Origin: Symsagittifera roscoffensis
Taxonomy: Eukaryota > Xenacoelomorpha > Acoela > Convolutidae
DNA length: 64,000 nt
Direction: 5' to 3'
NCBI RefSeq assembly: GCF_963678635.1
Contig: NC_087063.1
Span: 46,048,101-46,112,100, forward strand
The notes beneath the pieces are model-generated. The model had not been told where the DNA came from. It was given only the letters and a program-made list of their open reading frames with translations, and searched no databases. This document shows, one piece after another, positions 13,301 through 26,756 of this stretch. The translations under genes were made by a program, and so were the position numbers. Position 1 is the stretch's first letter; each line of letters begins with the position of its first letter.

Positions 13301-16140
13301 TAGTTCGAACCTGATTCGACCCTAGTTTATCCCCGATTCGACCCTAGTTTGTCTATGATTCGACCTGGGTTCGTCTCAGATTCGACTCTAGTTCGACCCT
13401 GATTCGACTCTAGTTCAACCCTGAGTCGACCCTGATTCGAATACAGTTCGACCCTCATTCGACCTTGAATCTACCCTAGTTCGTCCATGATTCGAATCTA
13501 GTTCAACACTGATTCGAACCTGTTTCGATTATAGTTCGACCATGATTTGACCTAAAATCGACCCTAGTTCGACCCTGATTCGACTGTTGTTCGACCCTGA
13601 TTCGAATCTGATTCAACATTAGTTTGTCTCTGATTCGACTCTAGTTTGTCCCTGATTCGACTGTGGATCGTCCCTGATTCGAACCTTGTTCGTCCCTGAG
13701 TCGACTCTAATTCGACGCTGATTCGACTCTAATTCGACCCTTTCTTCATCCCTGACTCGACCCTAGTTCGTCCCTGATTCGATTCTAGTTCGACACCGAT
13801 TCGACCAAAGTTTAACCCTGATTCGAGCCTAGTTCTTCCCTGATTCGACTCTAGTTCGACCCAGATTCGACTCTAGTTCGACCGTGATTCGACTGTAGTT
13901 CGACCCTGATTCGAATCTGATTCAACATTGGTTTGTCTCTGATTCGACTCTAGTTCGTCCCTGATTCGACTGTCTTTCGTCCCTGATTCGAACCTAGTTC
14001 GTCCCTGAGTCGTCTCTGTTTCGACGCTGATTCGACTCTAGTTCGAAATTTTCTTCATCCCTGACTCGACCTTAGTTCGTCCCTGATTCGAATTCAGTTT
14101 GACCCCGTTTCGACCTTAGTTTAACCCTGATTCGACCCTGATTCGACTCTGGTTCGTCCCTGACTCATCCCTGATTCGCCCCTCGTTCGTCCCTGATTCG
14201 ACCCTAGTTCGACCCTGATTCGACATTAGTGCAACCCTGATTCGACTTTCGATCGACGCTGGTTCGACTCTAGTTCGACACCGATTCGACCCTGATTTGA
14301 CTCTAGTTCGCCCTGTTTCGACTCTAGTTCGACCCTAGTTTGTGCCTGATTCGACTCTAGATCGTCCCTGATTCGACTCTGGTTCGTCCCTGAATCATCC
14401 CTGATTCGACCCTAGTTCGTCCCTGATTCGACCCTAGTTCGACCCTGATTCGACATTAGTGCAACCCTGATTCGAATTTCGTTCGACGCTGACTCGACTC
14501 TAGTTCGACACTGATTCGACCCTGATTCGACTCCAGTTCGCCCTGATTCGACTCTAGTTCGACCCTGATTCAACGCTAGTTCGTCCCTGATTCGACTCTG
14601 GTTCGTCCCTGACTCATTCCTGATTCGACACTAGTTCGTCCCTGATTCGACCTTAGTTCGACCCTGATTCGACATTAGTGCAACCCTGATTCGACTTTCG
14701 TTCGAGGCTGATTCGACTCTAGTTCGAACCTGATTCGACCCTAGTTTATCCCCGATTCGACCCTAGTTTGTCTATTATTCGACCTGGGTTCGTCTCAGAT
14801 TCGACTCTAGTTCGACCCTGATTCGACTCTAGTTCAACCCTGAGTCGACCCTGATTCGAATACAGTTCGACCCTCATTCGACCTTGAATCTACCCTAGTG
14901 CGTCCATGATTCGAATCTAGTTCAACACTGATTCGAACCTGTTTCGATTATAGTTCGACCATGATTTGACCTTGAATCGACCCTAGTTCGACCCTGATTC
15001 GACTGTTGTTCGACCCTGATTCGAATCTGATTCAACATTAGTTTGTCTCTGATTCGAATCTAGTTTGTCCCTGATTCGACTGTGGATCGTCCCTGATTCG
15101 AACCTTGTTCGTCCCTGAGTCGACTCTAATTGGACGCTGATTCGACTCTAATTCGACCCTTTCTTCATCCCTGACTCGACCCTAGTTCGTCCCTGATTCG
15201 ATTCTAGTTCGACACCGATTCGACCAAAGTTTAACCCTGATTCGAGCCTAGTTCGTCCCTGATTCGACTCTAGTTCGACCCAGATTCGACTCTAGTTCGA
15301 CCGTGATTCGACTGTAGTTCGACCCTGATTCGAATCTGATTCAACATTGGTTTGTCTCTGATTCGACTCTAGTTCGTCCCTGATTCGACTGTCTTTCGTC
15401 CCTGTTTCAAACCTAGTTCGTCCCTGAGTCGTCTCTGTTTCGACGCTGATTCGACTCTAGTTCAAAATTTTCTTCATCCCTGACTCGACCCTAGTTCGTC
15501 TCTGATTCGAATTCAGTTTGACCCCGTTTCGACCTTAGTTTAACCCTGATTCGACCTTGATTCGACTCTGGTTCGTCCCTGACTCATCCCTGATTCGCCC
15601 CTCGTTCGTCCCTGATTCGACTCTAGTTCGACCCTGATTCGACATTAGTGCAACCCTGATTCGACTTTCGTTCGACGCTGGTTCGACTCTAGTTCGACAC
15701 CGATTCGACCCTGATTTGACTCTAGTTCGCCCTGTTTCGACTCTAGTTCGACCCTAGTTTGTGCCTGATTCGACTCTAGATCGTCCCTGATTCGACTCTG
15801 GTTCGTCCCTGAATCATCCCTGATTCGACCCTAGTTCGTCCCTGATTCGACCCTAGTTCGACCCTGATTCGACATTAGTGCAACCCTGATTCGAATTTCG
15901 TTCGACGCTGACTCGACTCTAGTTCGACACTGATTCGACCCTGATTCGACTCCAGTTCGCCCTGATTCGACTCTAGTTCGACCCTGATTCAACGCTAGTT
16001 CGTCCCTGATTCGACTCTGGTTCGTCCCTGACTCATTCCTGATTCGACACTAGTTCGTCCCTGATTCGACCTTAGTTCGACCCTGATTCGACATTAGTGC
16101 AACCCTGATTCGACTTTCGTTCGAGGCTGATTCGACTCTA
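13301..16140. repeat. Higher-order repeat, offset 1,419 bp
   Basis: The block starting TAGTTCGAACCTGATTCG at 13301 recurs at 14720, an offset of 1,419 bp (129 x 11). It includes characteristic words such as TTTCTTCATCCCTGACTC and GACATTAGTGCAACCC. Parts of the block return again from about 17010. The high similarity suggests amplification by unequal exchange in register with the 11-bp unit. Confidence 0.8.
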
Positions 16141-18994
16141 GTTCGACACTGATTCAATCCTGATTAGGCGCTAGTTGGATCCTGATTCGACTATAGTTCG
16201 ATCCTGATTCGACACTGATTCGACCCTGATTCGACTCTAGTTCGCCCTGATTCGACTCTAGTTCGACCCTAGTTTGTGCCTGATTCGACCCTAGATCGTC
16301 CCTGATTCGACTCTGGTTCGTCCCTGAATCATCATTGATTCGACCCTAGTTCGTCCCTGATTCGACCCTAGTTCGACCCTGATTCGACATGAGTGCAACC
16401 CTGATTCGAATTTCGTTCGACGCTGACTCGACTCTAGTTCGACACTGATTCGACCCTGATTCGACTCCAGTTCGCCCTGATTCGACTCTAGTTCGACCCT
16501 GATTCAACGCTAGTTCGTCCCTGATTCGACTCTGGTTCGTCCCTGACTCATCCCTGATTCGCCCCTCGTTCGTCCCTGATTCGACCCTAGTTCGACCCTG
16601 ATTCGACATTAGTGCAACCCTGATTCGACTTTCGTTCGACGCTGGTTCGACTCTAGTTCGACGCCGATTTGACCCTGATTTGACTCTAGTTCGCCCTGTT
16701 TCGACTCTAGTTCGACCCTAGTTTGTGCCTGATTCGACCCTAGATCGTCCCTGATTCGACTCTGGTTCGTCTTTGAATCATCCCTGATTCGACCCTAGTT
16801 CGTCCCTGATTCGACCCTAGTTCGACCCTGATTCGACATTAGTGCAACCCTGATTCGAATTTCGTTCGACGCTGACTCGACTCTAGTTCGACACTGATTC
16901 GACCCTGATTCGACTCCAGTTCGCCCTGATTCGACTCTAGTTTGACCCTGATTCAACGCTAGTTCGTCCCTGATTCGACTCTGGTTCGTCCCTGACTCAT
17001 TCCTGAATCGACCCTAGTTCGACCCTGATTCGACTGTTGTTCGACCCTGATTCGAATCTGATTCAACATTAGTTTGTCTCTGATTCGACTCTAGTTTGTC
17101 CCTGATTCGACTGTGGATCGTCCCTGATTCGAACCTTGTTCGTCCCTGAGTCGACTCTAATTCGACGCTGATTCGACTCTAATTCGACCCTTTCTTCATC
17201 CCTGACTCGACCCTAGTTCGTCCCTGATTCGATTCTAGTTCGACACCGATTCGACCAAAGTTTAACCCTGATTCGAGCCTAGTTCGTCCCTGATTCGACT
17301 CTAGTTCGACGCTGATTCGACTCTAGTTCGAAATTTTCTTCATCCCTGACTCGACCCTAGTTCGTCCCTGATTCGAATTCAGTTTGACCCCGTTTCGACC
17401 TTAGTTTAACCCTGATTCGACCCTGATTCGACTCTGGTTCGTCCCTGACTCATCCCTGATTCGCCCCTCGTTCGTCCCTGATTCGACCCTAGTTCGACCC
17501 TGATTCGACATTAGTGCAACCCTGATTCGACTTTCGTTCGACGCTGGTTCGACTCTAGTTCGACACCGATTCGACCCTGATTTGACTCTAGTTCGCCCTG
17601 TTTCGACTCTAGTTCGACCCTAGTTTGTGCCTGATTCGACCCTAGATCGTCCCTGATTCGACTCTGGTTCGTCCCTGAATCATCCCTGATTCGACCCTAG
17701 TTCGTCCCTGATTCGACCCTAGTTCGACCCTGATTCGACATTAGTGCAACCCTGATTCGAATTTCGTTCGACGCTGACTCGACTCTAGTTCGACACTGAT
17801 TCGACCCTGATTCGACTCCAGTTCGCCCTGATTCGACTCTAGTTCGACCCTGATTCAACGCTAGTTCGTCCCTGATTCGACTCTGGTTCGTCCCTGACTC
17901 ATTCCTGATTCGACCCTAGTTCGTCCCTGATTCGACCTTAGTTCGACCCTGATTCGACATTAGTGCAACCCTGATTCGACTTTCGTTCGAGGCTGATTCG
18001 ACTCTAGTTCGACACTGATTCAATCCTGATTAGGCGCTAGTTGGATCCTGATTCGATTATAGTTCGATCCTGATTCGACACTGATTCGACCCTGATTCGA
18101 CTCTAGTTCGCCCTGATTCGACTCTAGTTCGACCCTGATTCGACCCAAGTTCGACCCTGATTTAACTCTAATTCGACAATGATTGGACTCTAGTTCGACC
18201 CTACTTCATCCCTGATTCGACCCTAGTTCGTCCCTGATTCGACTCTAGTTGGAACCTGATTCGACTATAGTTCGACCCTGATTCGACTCTAGTTCGACAC
18301 TGATTCGACCCTGATTCGACTCTAGCTCGTCGCTGATTCGACTCTAGTTCGACCCTGATTCGACTCTAGTTCGACCCTGATTCGACTCTAATTCGACGCT
18401 GATTCGACTCCAGTTCGACCCTACTTCATCCCTGATTCGACGCTAGTTCGTCCCTGATTCGACTCTAGTTGGACCCTGATTCGACTATAGTTCGAACCTG
18501 ATTCGACTCTAGTTCGACACTGATTCGACCTAGTTTGTCCCTGGTTCTACTCTAGTTGAACCATGATTCGACTCTAGTTCGACCCTGGTGCGAGCTTAGT
18601 TCGTCCCTGATTCGACCGTAGTTCGTCCTTGATTCTACTCTAATTCGACCCTGACTCGACTCTAGTTCGACCCTGATTCGACTCTAATTCGACCCTGATT
18701 CGACCCCAGTTCGTCCCAGTTTCGACTCTAGTTGGACCCTGATTCGACTCTAGTTCGTCCCTGATTCGACTCTAATTCGACAGTGATTCAACCCTGATTC
18801 GACTCTAGTTCAATCCTTATTAGACTCTAGTTGGACCCTGATTCGACTATAGTTCGACCCTGATTCGACTCTAGTTCGACACTGATTCGACCCTGATTCG
18901 ACTCTAGTTCGTCGCTGATTCGACTCTAGTTCGACCCTGATTCGACCCTAGTTCGACCCTGATTCGACTCTAATTCGACGCTGATTCGACTCTA

Positions 18995-19345
18995 GTTTGA
19001 CCCTACTTCATCCCTGATTCGACCCTAGTTCGTCCCTGATTCGACTCTAGTTCGACAGTGTTTCAAACCTGATTCGACTCTAGTTCGATCCTGATTCGAC
19101 TCTGGTTGGACCCTGATTCTTTTATAGTTCGATCCTGATTCGACTCTAGTTCGACACTGATTCGACTCTAGTTTGACCCTACTTCATCCCTGATTCGACC
19201 CTAGTTCGTCCCTGATTCGACTCTAGTTCGACAGTGTTTCAAACCTGATTCGACTCTAGTTCGATCCTGATTCGACTCTGGTTGGACCCTGATTCTTTTA
19301 TAGTTCGATCCTGATTCGACTCTAGTTCGACACTGATTCGACCCT
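18995..19345. repeat. 176-bp tandem duplication inside the satellite
   Basis: The stretch beginning TTTGACCCTACTTCATCCC at 18995 is repeated at 19172. Both copies carry the unusual words GACAGTGTTTCAAACCTG and GATTCTTTTATAG. The spacing is about 176 bp, eight 22-bp dimers, which fits slippage or crossover in register with the dimer. Confidence 0.8.
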
Positions 19346-21109
19346 GATTCGACTCTAGTTCAATCCTGATTAGACTCTATTTGGACCCTGATTCGACGCT
19401 AGTTCGTCCCTGATTCGACTCCGGTTCGTCCCTGACTCATCCCTGATTCGACCCTAATTCGTCCCTGATTCGACCTTAGTTCGACCCTGATTCGACATTA
19501 GTGCAACCCTGATTCGATTTTCGTTCGAGGCTGATTCGACCCTGAGTCGACTCTAGTTCGCCCTGATTCGACTCTAGTTCGACGCTGATTTGACTCTAGT
19601 TCGTTCCTACTTCATCCCTGATTCGACCCTAGTTCGTCCCTAATTAGACTCTAGTTGGAACCTGATTCGACTATAGTTCGAACCTGATTCGACTCTAGAT
19701 CGACAGTGATTCGACCCTGATTCGACTCTAGTTCGTCGCTGATTCGACTCTAGTTCGACCCTGATTCGACTCTAGTTCGACACTGATTCGACTCTAATTC
19801 GACGCTGATTCGACTCCAGTTCGACACTACTTCATCCCAGATTGGACCCTATATCTCCCTGATTCGACTCTAGTTGGACCCTGATTCGACTCTAGTTCGA
19901 ACCTGATTCGACTCTAGTTCGACGCTGATTTGACTCTAGTTTGACCCTACTTCATCCCTGATTCGACCCTAGTTCGTCCCTAATTAGACTCTAGTTGGAA
20001 CCTGATTCGACTATAGTTCGAACCTGATTCGACTCTAGATCGACAGTGATTCGACCCTGATTCGACTCTAGTTCGTCGCTGATTCGACTCTAGTTCGACC
20101 CTGATTCGACTCTAGTTCGACACTGATTCGACTCTAATTCGACGCTGATTCGACTCCAGTTCGACACTACTTCATCCCAGATTGGACCCTATATCGTCCC
20201 TGATTCGACTCTAGTTGGACCCTGATTCGACTCTAGTTCGAACCTGATTCGACTCTAGTTCGACACTGATTCGACCCTAGTTTGTCCCTAGTTCTACTCT
20301 AGTTGGACCATGATTCTACTGTAGTTCGACCCTGATGCGAGCCTAGTTCGTCCCTGATTCGACTGTGGTTCGTCCTTGATTCTACTCTAATTCGACCCTG
20401 ACTCGACTCTAGTTCGACCCAGATTCGACTCTAGTTTGCCCCTGATTCGACCCCAATTCGTCCCTGATTCAACTCTAGTTGGACCTTGATTCGACTCTAG
20501 TTCGTTCCTGATTCGACTCTAGTTCGACAGTGATTCAACCCTGATTCGACTCTAGTTCAATCCTGATTAGACTCTAGTTCGACACTGATTCGACCCTGAT
20601 TCGACTCTAGTTTGTCGCTGATTCGACTCTAGTTCGACCCTGATTCGACCCTAGTTCGATACTGATTCGACTCTAATTCGACGCTGATTCGACTCTAGTT
20701 TGACCCTGATTCGACTCTAGTTCGACAGTGATTCAAACCTGATTCGACCCAGTTCGATCCTGATTTGACTCTAGTTGGAACCTGATTCGACTATAGTTCG
20801 AACCTGATTCGACTCTAGTTCGACACTGATTCGACCCTGATTCGACTCTAGTTCAATCCTGATTAGACTCTAGTTGGACCCTGATTCGACTATAGTTCGA
20901 CCCTGATTTGGCTCTAGTTCGACACTGATTCGACCCTGATTCGACTCTAGTTCGTCCCTGAATCGACTCTAGTTGGACCCTGATTCGACTCTAGTTCGAC
21001 CCTGATTCGACCCTAGTTCGTCCCTGATTCGACTCTAGTTCGACCCTGTTTCGACCCTAGTTCGACCCTGATTCGACTCTAATTCGACGCTGATTCGACT
21101 CTAGTTCGA

Positions 21110-24100
21110 CCCTTCTTCATCCCTGAGTCGACCCTAGTTCGTCCCTGAATCGACTCTAGTTGGACCCTGATTCGACTCTAGTTCGACAATGATTCGACCC
21201 TGATTCGACTCTAGTTCGTGCCTGATTAGAATCTATATCTACCCTGATTCGACTCTAGTTGGACCCTGATTCGACTATAGTTCGTCCCTGATTCGACTCT
21301 AGTTCGACCTGATAGAATCTGATTCAACCCTAGTTCGTCTCTGATTCGACTCTAGTTTGTCCCTGATTCGACCCTATTTCGTCCCCGATTCGACTCTAGT
21401 TGGACACTGGTTCGACCCTAGTTCGACGCTGACTCGACTCTAGTTCGACCATACTTCATCCCTGATTCGACCCTAGTTCGTCCTTGATTCAACTCTAGTT
21501 GGACCCTGAATCGACTACAGTTCGCCACTGATTCGACCCTGATTGGACTCTGGTTCGTCCCTGATTCAACTCTAGTTGGACCCTAATTCGACTATGTTTC
21601 GACCCTGATTCGACATTAAATCGACAGTGAATCAACCCCGATTCGACTCTAGTTCGTCCCTGATTAGACTCTAGTTCTACCCTGATTCGACTCTAGTTCG
21701 AACGTGATTCGAATCTGATTCAAGCCTAGTTCGTCTCTTATTCGTCCCTGAATCGACTACAGTTCGACACTGATTCGACCCTGATTGGACTCTGGTTCGT
21801 CCCTGATTCGACTCTAGTTGAACCCTGATTCGACTATAGTTCGAACCTGATTTGACCCTGATTCGACTCTAGTTCAATCCTGATTAGACTCTTGTTGGAC
21901 CCTGATTCGACTATAGTTCGACCCTGATTCGACTCTAGTTCGACACTGATTCGACTCTGATTCGACTGTAGTTCGTCCCTGAATCGACTCTAGTTGGACC
22001 CTGATTCGACTCTAGTTCGACCCTGATTCGACCCTAGTTCGTCCCTGATTCCACTCTAGTTCGACCCTGTTTCGACCCTAGTTCGACCCTGATTCGACTC
22101 TAATTCGACGCTGATTCGACTCTAGTTCGACCCTTCTTCATCCCTGAGTCGACCCTAGTTCGTCCCTGAATCGACTCTAGTTGGACCCTGATTCGACTCT
22201 AGTTCGACAATGATTCGACCCTGATTCGACTCTAGTTCGTGCCTGATTAGAATCTATATCTACCCTGATTCGACTCTAGTTGGACCCTGATTCGACTATA
22301 GTTCGTCCCTGATTCGACTCTAGTTCGACCTGATAGAATCTGATGCAACCCTAGTTCGTCTCTGATTCGACTCTAGTTTGTCCCTGATTCGACCCTATTT
22401 CGTCCCCGATTCGACTCTAGTTGGACACTGGTTCTACCCTAGTTCGACGCTGACTCGACTCTAGTTCGACCCTACTTCATCCCTGATTCGACCCTAGTTC
22501 GTCCTTGATTCAACTCTAGTTCAATCCTGCTTAGACTCTAGTTGGACCCTAATTCGACTATAGTTCGACCCTGTTTCGACCCTAGTTCGACCCTGATTCG
22601 ACTCTAATTCGACGCTGATTCGACTCTAGTTCGACCCTTCTTCATCCCTGAGTCGACCCTAGTTCGTCCCTGAATCGACTCTAGTTGGACCCTGATTCGA
22701 CTCTAGTTCGACAATGATTCGACCCTGATTCGACTCTAGTTCGTGCCTGATTAGAATCTATATCTACCCTGATTCGACTCTAGTTGGACCCTGATTCGAC
22801 TATAGTTCGTCCCTGATTCGACTCTAGTTCGACCTGATAGAATCTGATTCAACCCTAGTTCGTCTCTGATTCGACTCTAGTTTGTCCCTGATTCGACCCT
22901 ATTTCGTCACCGATTCGACTCTAGTTGGACACTGGTTCGACCCTAGTTCGACGCTGACTCGACTCTAGTTCGACCCTACTTCATCCCTGATTCGACCCTA
23001 GTTCGTCCTTGATTCAACTCTAGTTGGACCCTGAATCGACTACAGTTCGCCACTGATTCGACCCTGATTGGACTCTGGTTCGTCCCTGATTCAACTCTAG
23101 TTGGACCCTAATTCGACTATGTTTCGACCCTGATTCGACATTAAATCGACAGTGAATCAACCCCGATTCGACTCTAGTTCGTCCCTGATTAGACTCTAGT
23201 TCTACCCTGATTCGACTCTAGTTCGAACGTGATTCGAATCTGATTCAAGCCTAGTTCGTCTCTTATTCGTCCCTGAATCGACTACAGTTCGACACTGATT
23301 CGACCCTGATTGGACTCTGGTTCGTCCCTGATTCGACTCTAGTTGAACCCTGATTCGACTATAGTTCGAACCTGATTTGACCCTGATTCGACTCTAGTTC
23401 AATCCTGATTAGACTCTTGTTGGACCCTGATTCGACTATAGTTCGACCCTGATTCGACTCTAGTTCGACACTGATTCGACCCTGATTCGACTGTAGTTCG
23501 TCCCTGAATCGACTCTAGTTGGACCCTGATTCCACTCTAGTTCGACCCTGATTCGACCCTAGTTCGTCCCTGATTCCACTCTAGTTCGACCCTGTTTCGA
23601 CCCTAGTTCGACCCTGATTCGACTCTAATTCGACGCTGATTCGACTCTAGTTCGACCCTTCTTCATCCCTGAGTCGACCCTAGTTCGTCCCTGAATCGAC
23701 TCTAGTTGGACCCTGATTCGACTCTAGTTCGACAATGATTCGACCCTGATTCGACTCTAGTTCGTGCCTGATTAGAATCTATATCTACCCTGATTCGACT
23801 CTAGTTGGACCCTGATTCGACTATAGTTCGTCCCTGATTCGACTCTAGTTCGACCTGATAGAATCTGATGCAACCCTAGTTCGTCTCTGATTCGACTCTA
23901 GTTTGTCCCTGATTCGACCCTATTTCGTCCCCGATTCGACTCTAGTTGGACACTGGTTCTACCCTAGTTCGACGCTGACTCGACTCTAGTTCGACCCTAC
24001 TTCATCCCTGATTCGACCCTAGTTCGTCCTTGATTCAACTCTAGTTCAATCCTGCTTAGACTCTAGTTGGACCCTAATTCGACTATAGTTCGACCCTGAT

Positions 24101-24240
24101 TTGGCTCTAGTTCGACATTGATTCGACCCTGATTCGACTCTAGTTCGTACATGAATCGACTCTAGTTGGACCCTGATTCGACTATAGTTCGTCCCTGGTT
24201 CGATTCTAGTTCGACCTGATAGAATCTGATGCAACCCTAG
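21110..24240. repeat. Alternating 1,021 / 504-bp higher-order repeats
   Basis: The landmark CCCTGAGTCGACCCTAG occurs at 21121, 22142, 22646 and 23667, giving spacings of 1,021, 504 and 1,021 bp. Each is followed by the same variant string, including ATTAGAATCTATATCTACCC and GACCTGATAGAATCTGA. A 1,525-bp compound repeat (1,021 + 504) is therefore present about twice. Shorter versions of the same motif appear at about 25740-26110. Confidence 0.85.
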
Positions 24241-26360
24241 TTCGTCTCTGATTCGACTCTAGTTTGTCCCTGATTCGACCCTATTTCGTCCCCGATTCGA
24301 CTCTAGTTGGACACTGGTTCGACCCTAGTTCGACGCTGACTCGACTCTAGTTCGACCCTACTTCATCCCTGATTCGACCCTAGTTCGTCCTTGATTCAAC
24401 TCTAGTTGGACCCTGAATCGACTACAGTTCGACACTGATTCGACCCTGATTGGACTCTGGTTCGTCCTTGATTCAACTCTAGTTGGACCCTGAATCGACT
24501 ACAGTTCGACACTGATTCGACCCTGATTCGACTCTAGTTCGTCCCTGATTAGACTCTAGTTCTACCCTAATTCGACTCTAGTTCGAACGTGATTCGAATC
24601 TGATTCAAGCCTAGTTCGTCTCTTATTCTACTCTAGTTCGTCCCTGATTCGACTCTAGTTCGAACCTGGTTCGACTCGAATTCGACGCTGATTCGACTCT
24701 AGTTCGACCCTACTTCATCCCTGATTCGACCCTTGTTTGTCCTTGATTCAACTCTAGTTGGACCCTGATTCGACTATAGTTCGACGCTGATTCGACTCTG
24801 GTTCGTTCCTGACTCATCCCTGATTCGAACCTAGTTCGTCCCTGATTCGACCCTAGTTGGACCCTGATTCGAAAATAGTTCGACACTGATTCGACTCTAG
24901 TTCGACACTCTTTCGACCCTGATTCGACTCTAGTTCGTCCCTGTTTAGACTCTAGTTCTACCCTGATTCGCCTCTACTTCGTCCCTGATTAGACTCCAGT
25001 TCTACCCTGAATCGGCTCTAGTCGACCTTTATTCGACCCTGATTCGACTTTAGTTCGTCCCTGATTCCACCCTAGTTCATCCCTGATTCTATCCTAGTTC
25101 GTCTATGATTCGACCTGGGTTCGTCTCAGATTCGACTCTAGTTCGTCCCTGATTCGACTCTAGTTGGACCCTGATTCGACTATAGTTCGTCCCTGATTTG
25201 ACTCTAGTTTCTAGTTCGACCTGACAGAATCTAATTCAACCCTAGTTCGTTTCTGATTCGACTCTAGTTTGTCCCTGATTCGACCCTATTTCGTCCCCGA
25301 TTCGACTCTAGTTGGACACTGGTTCGACCCTAATTCGACGCTGACTCGGCTCTAGTTCGACCCTACTTCATCCCTGATTCGACCCCACTTCGTCCTTGAT
25401 TCAAGTCTAGTTGGACCCTGAATCGACTACAGTTCGACACTGATTCGACCCTGATTGGACTCTGGTTCGTCCCTGATTCAACTCTAGTTGGACCCTAATT
25501 CGACTATGTTTCGACCCTGATTCGACTCTAAATCGACAGTGAATCGACCCCGATTCGACTCTAGTTTGTCCCTGATTAGACTCTAGTTCTACCCTGACTC
25601 GACTCTAGTTCGAACGTGATTCGAATCTGATTCAAGCCTAGTTCGTCTTTTATTCGACTCTAGTTCGACCCTGTTTCGACCCTAGTTCGACCCTGATTCG
25701 ACTCTAATTCGACGCTGATTCGACTCTAGTTCGACCCTTCTTCATCCCTGAGTCGACCCTAGTTCGTCCCTGAATCGACCCTAGTTCGTCCCTGATTCGA
25801 CTCTAGTTCGACCCTGTTTCGACCCTAGTTCGACCCTGATTCGACTCTAATTCGACGCTGATTCGACTCTAGTTCGACCCTTCTTCATCCCTGATTCGAC
25901 CCTAGTTCGTCCCTGAATCGACTCTAGTTGGACCCTGATTCGACTCTAGTTCGACCCTGATTCGACCCTAGTTCGTCCCTGATTCGACTCTAGTTCGACC
26001 CTGTTTCGACCCTAGTTCGACCCTGATTCGACTCTAATTCGACGCTGATTCGACTCTAGTTCGACCCTTCTTCATCCCTGAGTCGACCCTAGTTCGTCCC
26101 TGAATCGACTCTAGTTGGACCCTGATTCGACTCTAGTTCGACAACGATTCGACCCTGATTCGACTCTAGTTCGTCCCTGATTAGACTCTAGTTGTACCCT
26201 GATTCGCCTCTAGTTCGTCCCTGATTAGACTTTAGTTCTACCCTGAATCGACTCTAGTCTACACTTATTCGACCCTGATTCGACTCTAGTTCGTCCCTGA
26301 TTAGACTCTAATTCTACCCTGATTCGACTCTAGTTCGACCCAGATTCGACCCTAGTTCGA

Positions 26361-26756
26361 CCATCAGATTGAAATTCAGAATAATGCTTCGACTATCAGG
26401 CTGAAATCAGGTGCGTTTTTTTCGGTCTGCAAGAAATCGCTGTTCCACCGACTTCGGTCTGATCATATTTCGACCACTTCGACCCGGGCAGAAACAAAAG
26501 AACTATAAATGATCTTTTGTTGTGAGACTCTTATCCTACCATTTGTCTTAAAACATAATTTCTCTGTATAATATAAAACGCAAATTGGAAAGTTTTAAAA
26601 AAAATTGATGAGTTCTACAAAAAAGTCTGATCTGAAAATTCTTTAATCAGATTGTAGTGCCTAAGCAGCTTTACTCTCTCTCTCTCTCTCTTTATAAAAA
26701 CTTCTCGTAGTTACACATCAAAAACTATGCATTATAAAAAGTGTTGTAAGTGGTAC
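26361..26756. other. Intronic sequence between satellite and pore exon
   Basis: This is unique AT-rich sequence with frayed satellite words (CTTCGAC, TTTCGACC) up to about 26490 and a short (TC)n run at 26674-26691. On the minus strand it starts with a good donor (AAG then GTACCA) after the pore exon. I see no exon in it. Confidence 0.7.

Larger units (their letters stand above)
1..26360. repeat. Giant 11-bp / 22-bp satellite array
   Basis: The whole interval is made of diverged 11-bp units. Two variants, TTCGACCCTGA and TTCGACTCTAG, tend to alternate, giving a 22-bp dimer. Roughly 2,400 units fit. Almost every unit keeps the palindromic core TCGA, so there is one CpG per turn of the helix. 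Units with GTTCGACCC match the core of a polymerase III B box. Occasional 10-mers and 12-mers shift the register. Nested higher-order repeats of about 0.18, 0.5, 1.0, 1.4, 1.95 and 2.8 kb are visible. The array is already running at base 1, so its left end is outside the window. The right end frays between about 26340 and 26490, where isolated TTCGAC words persist in unique sequence. Nothing else is inserted in it. By position it lies in an intron of the minus-strand TRPM-like gene, or just 3' of it if the gene is truncated. Confidence 0.97.

Noticed and set aside
1-26360. Satellite as a CRISPR array or as telomeric repeat
   Set aside because: There are no spacers, and unit length and divergence do not fit CRISPR. 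CCCTAA-like words occur only within longer 11-bp units, not as a 6-bp telomere repeat.
1-26360. CENP-B box in the satellite
   Set aside because: Units start TTCG, but the required A and CGGG at the fixed spacing are missing, so the motif does not fit. A centromeric role is neither supported nor excluded.
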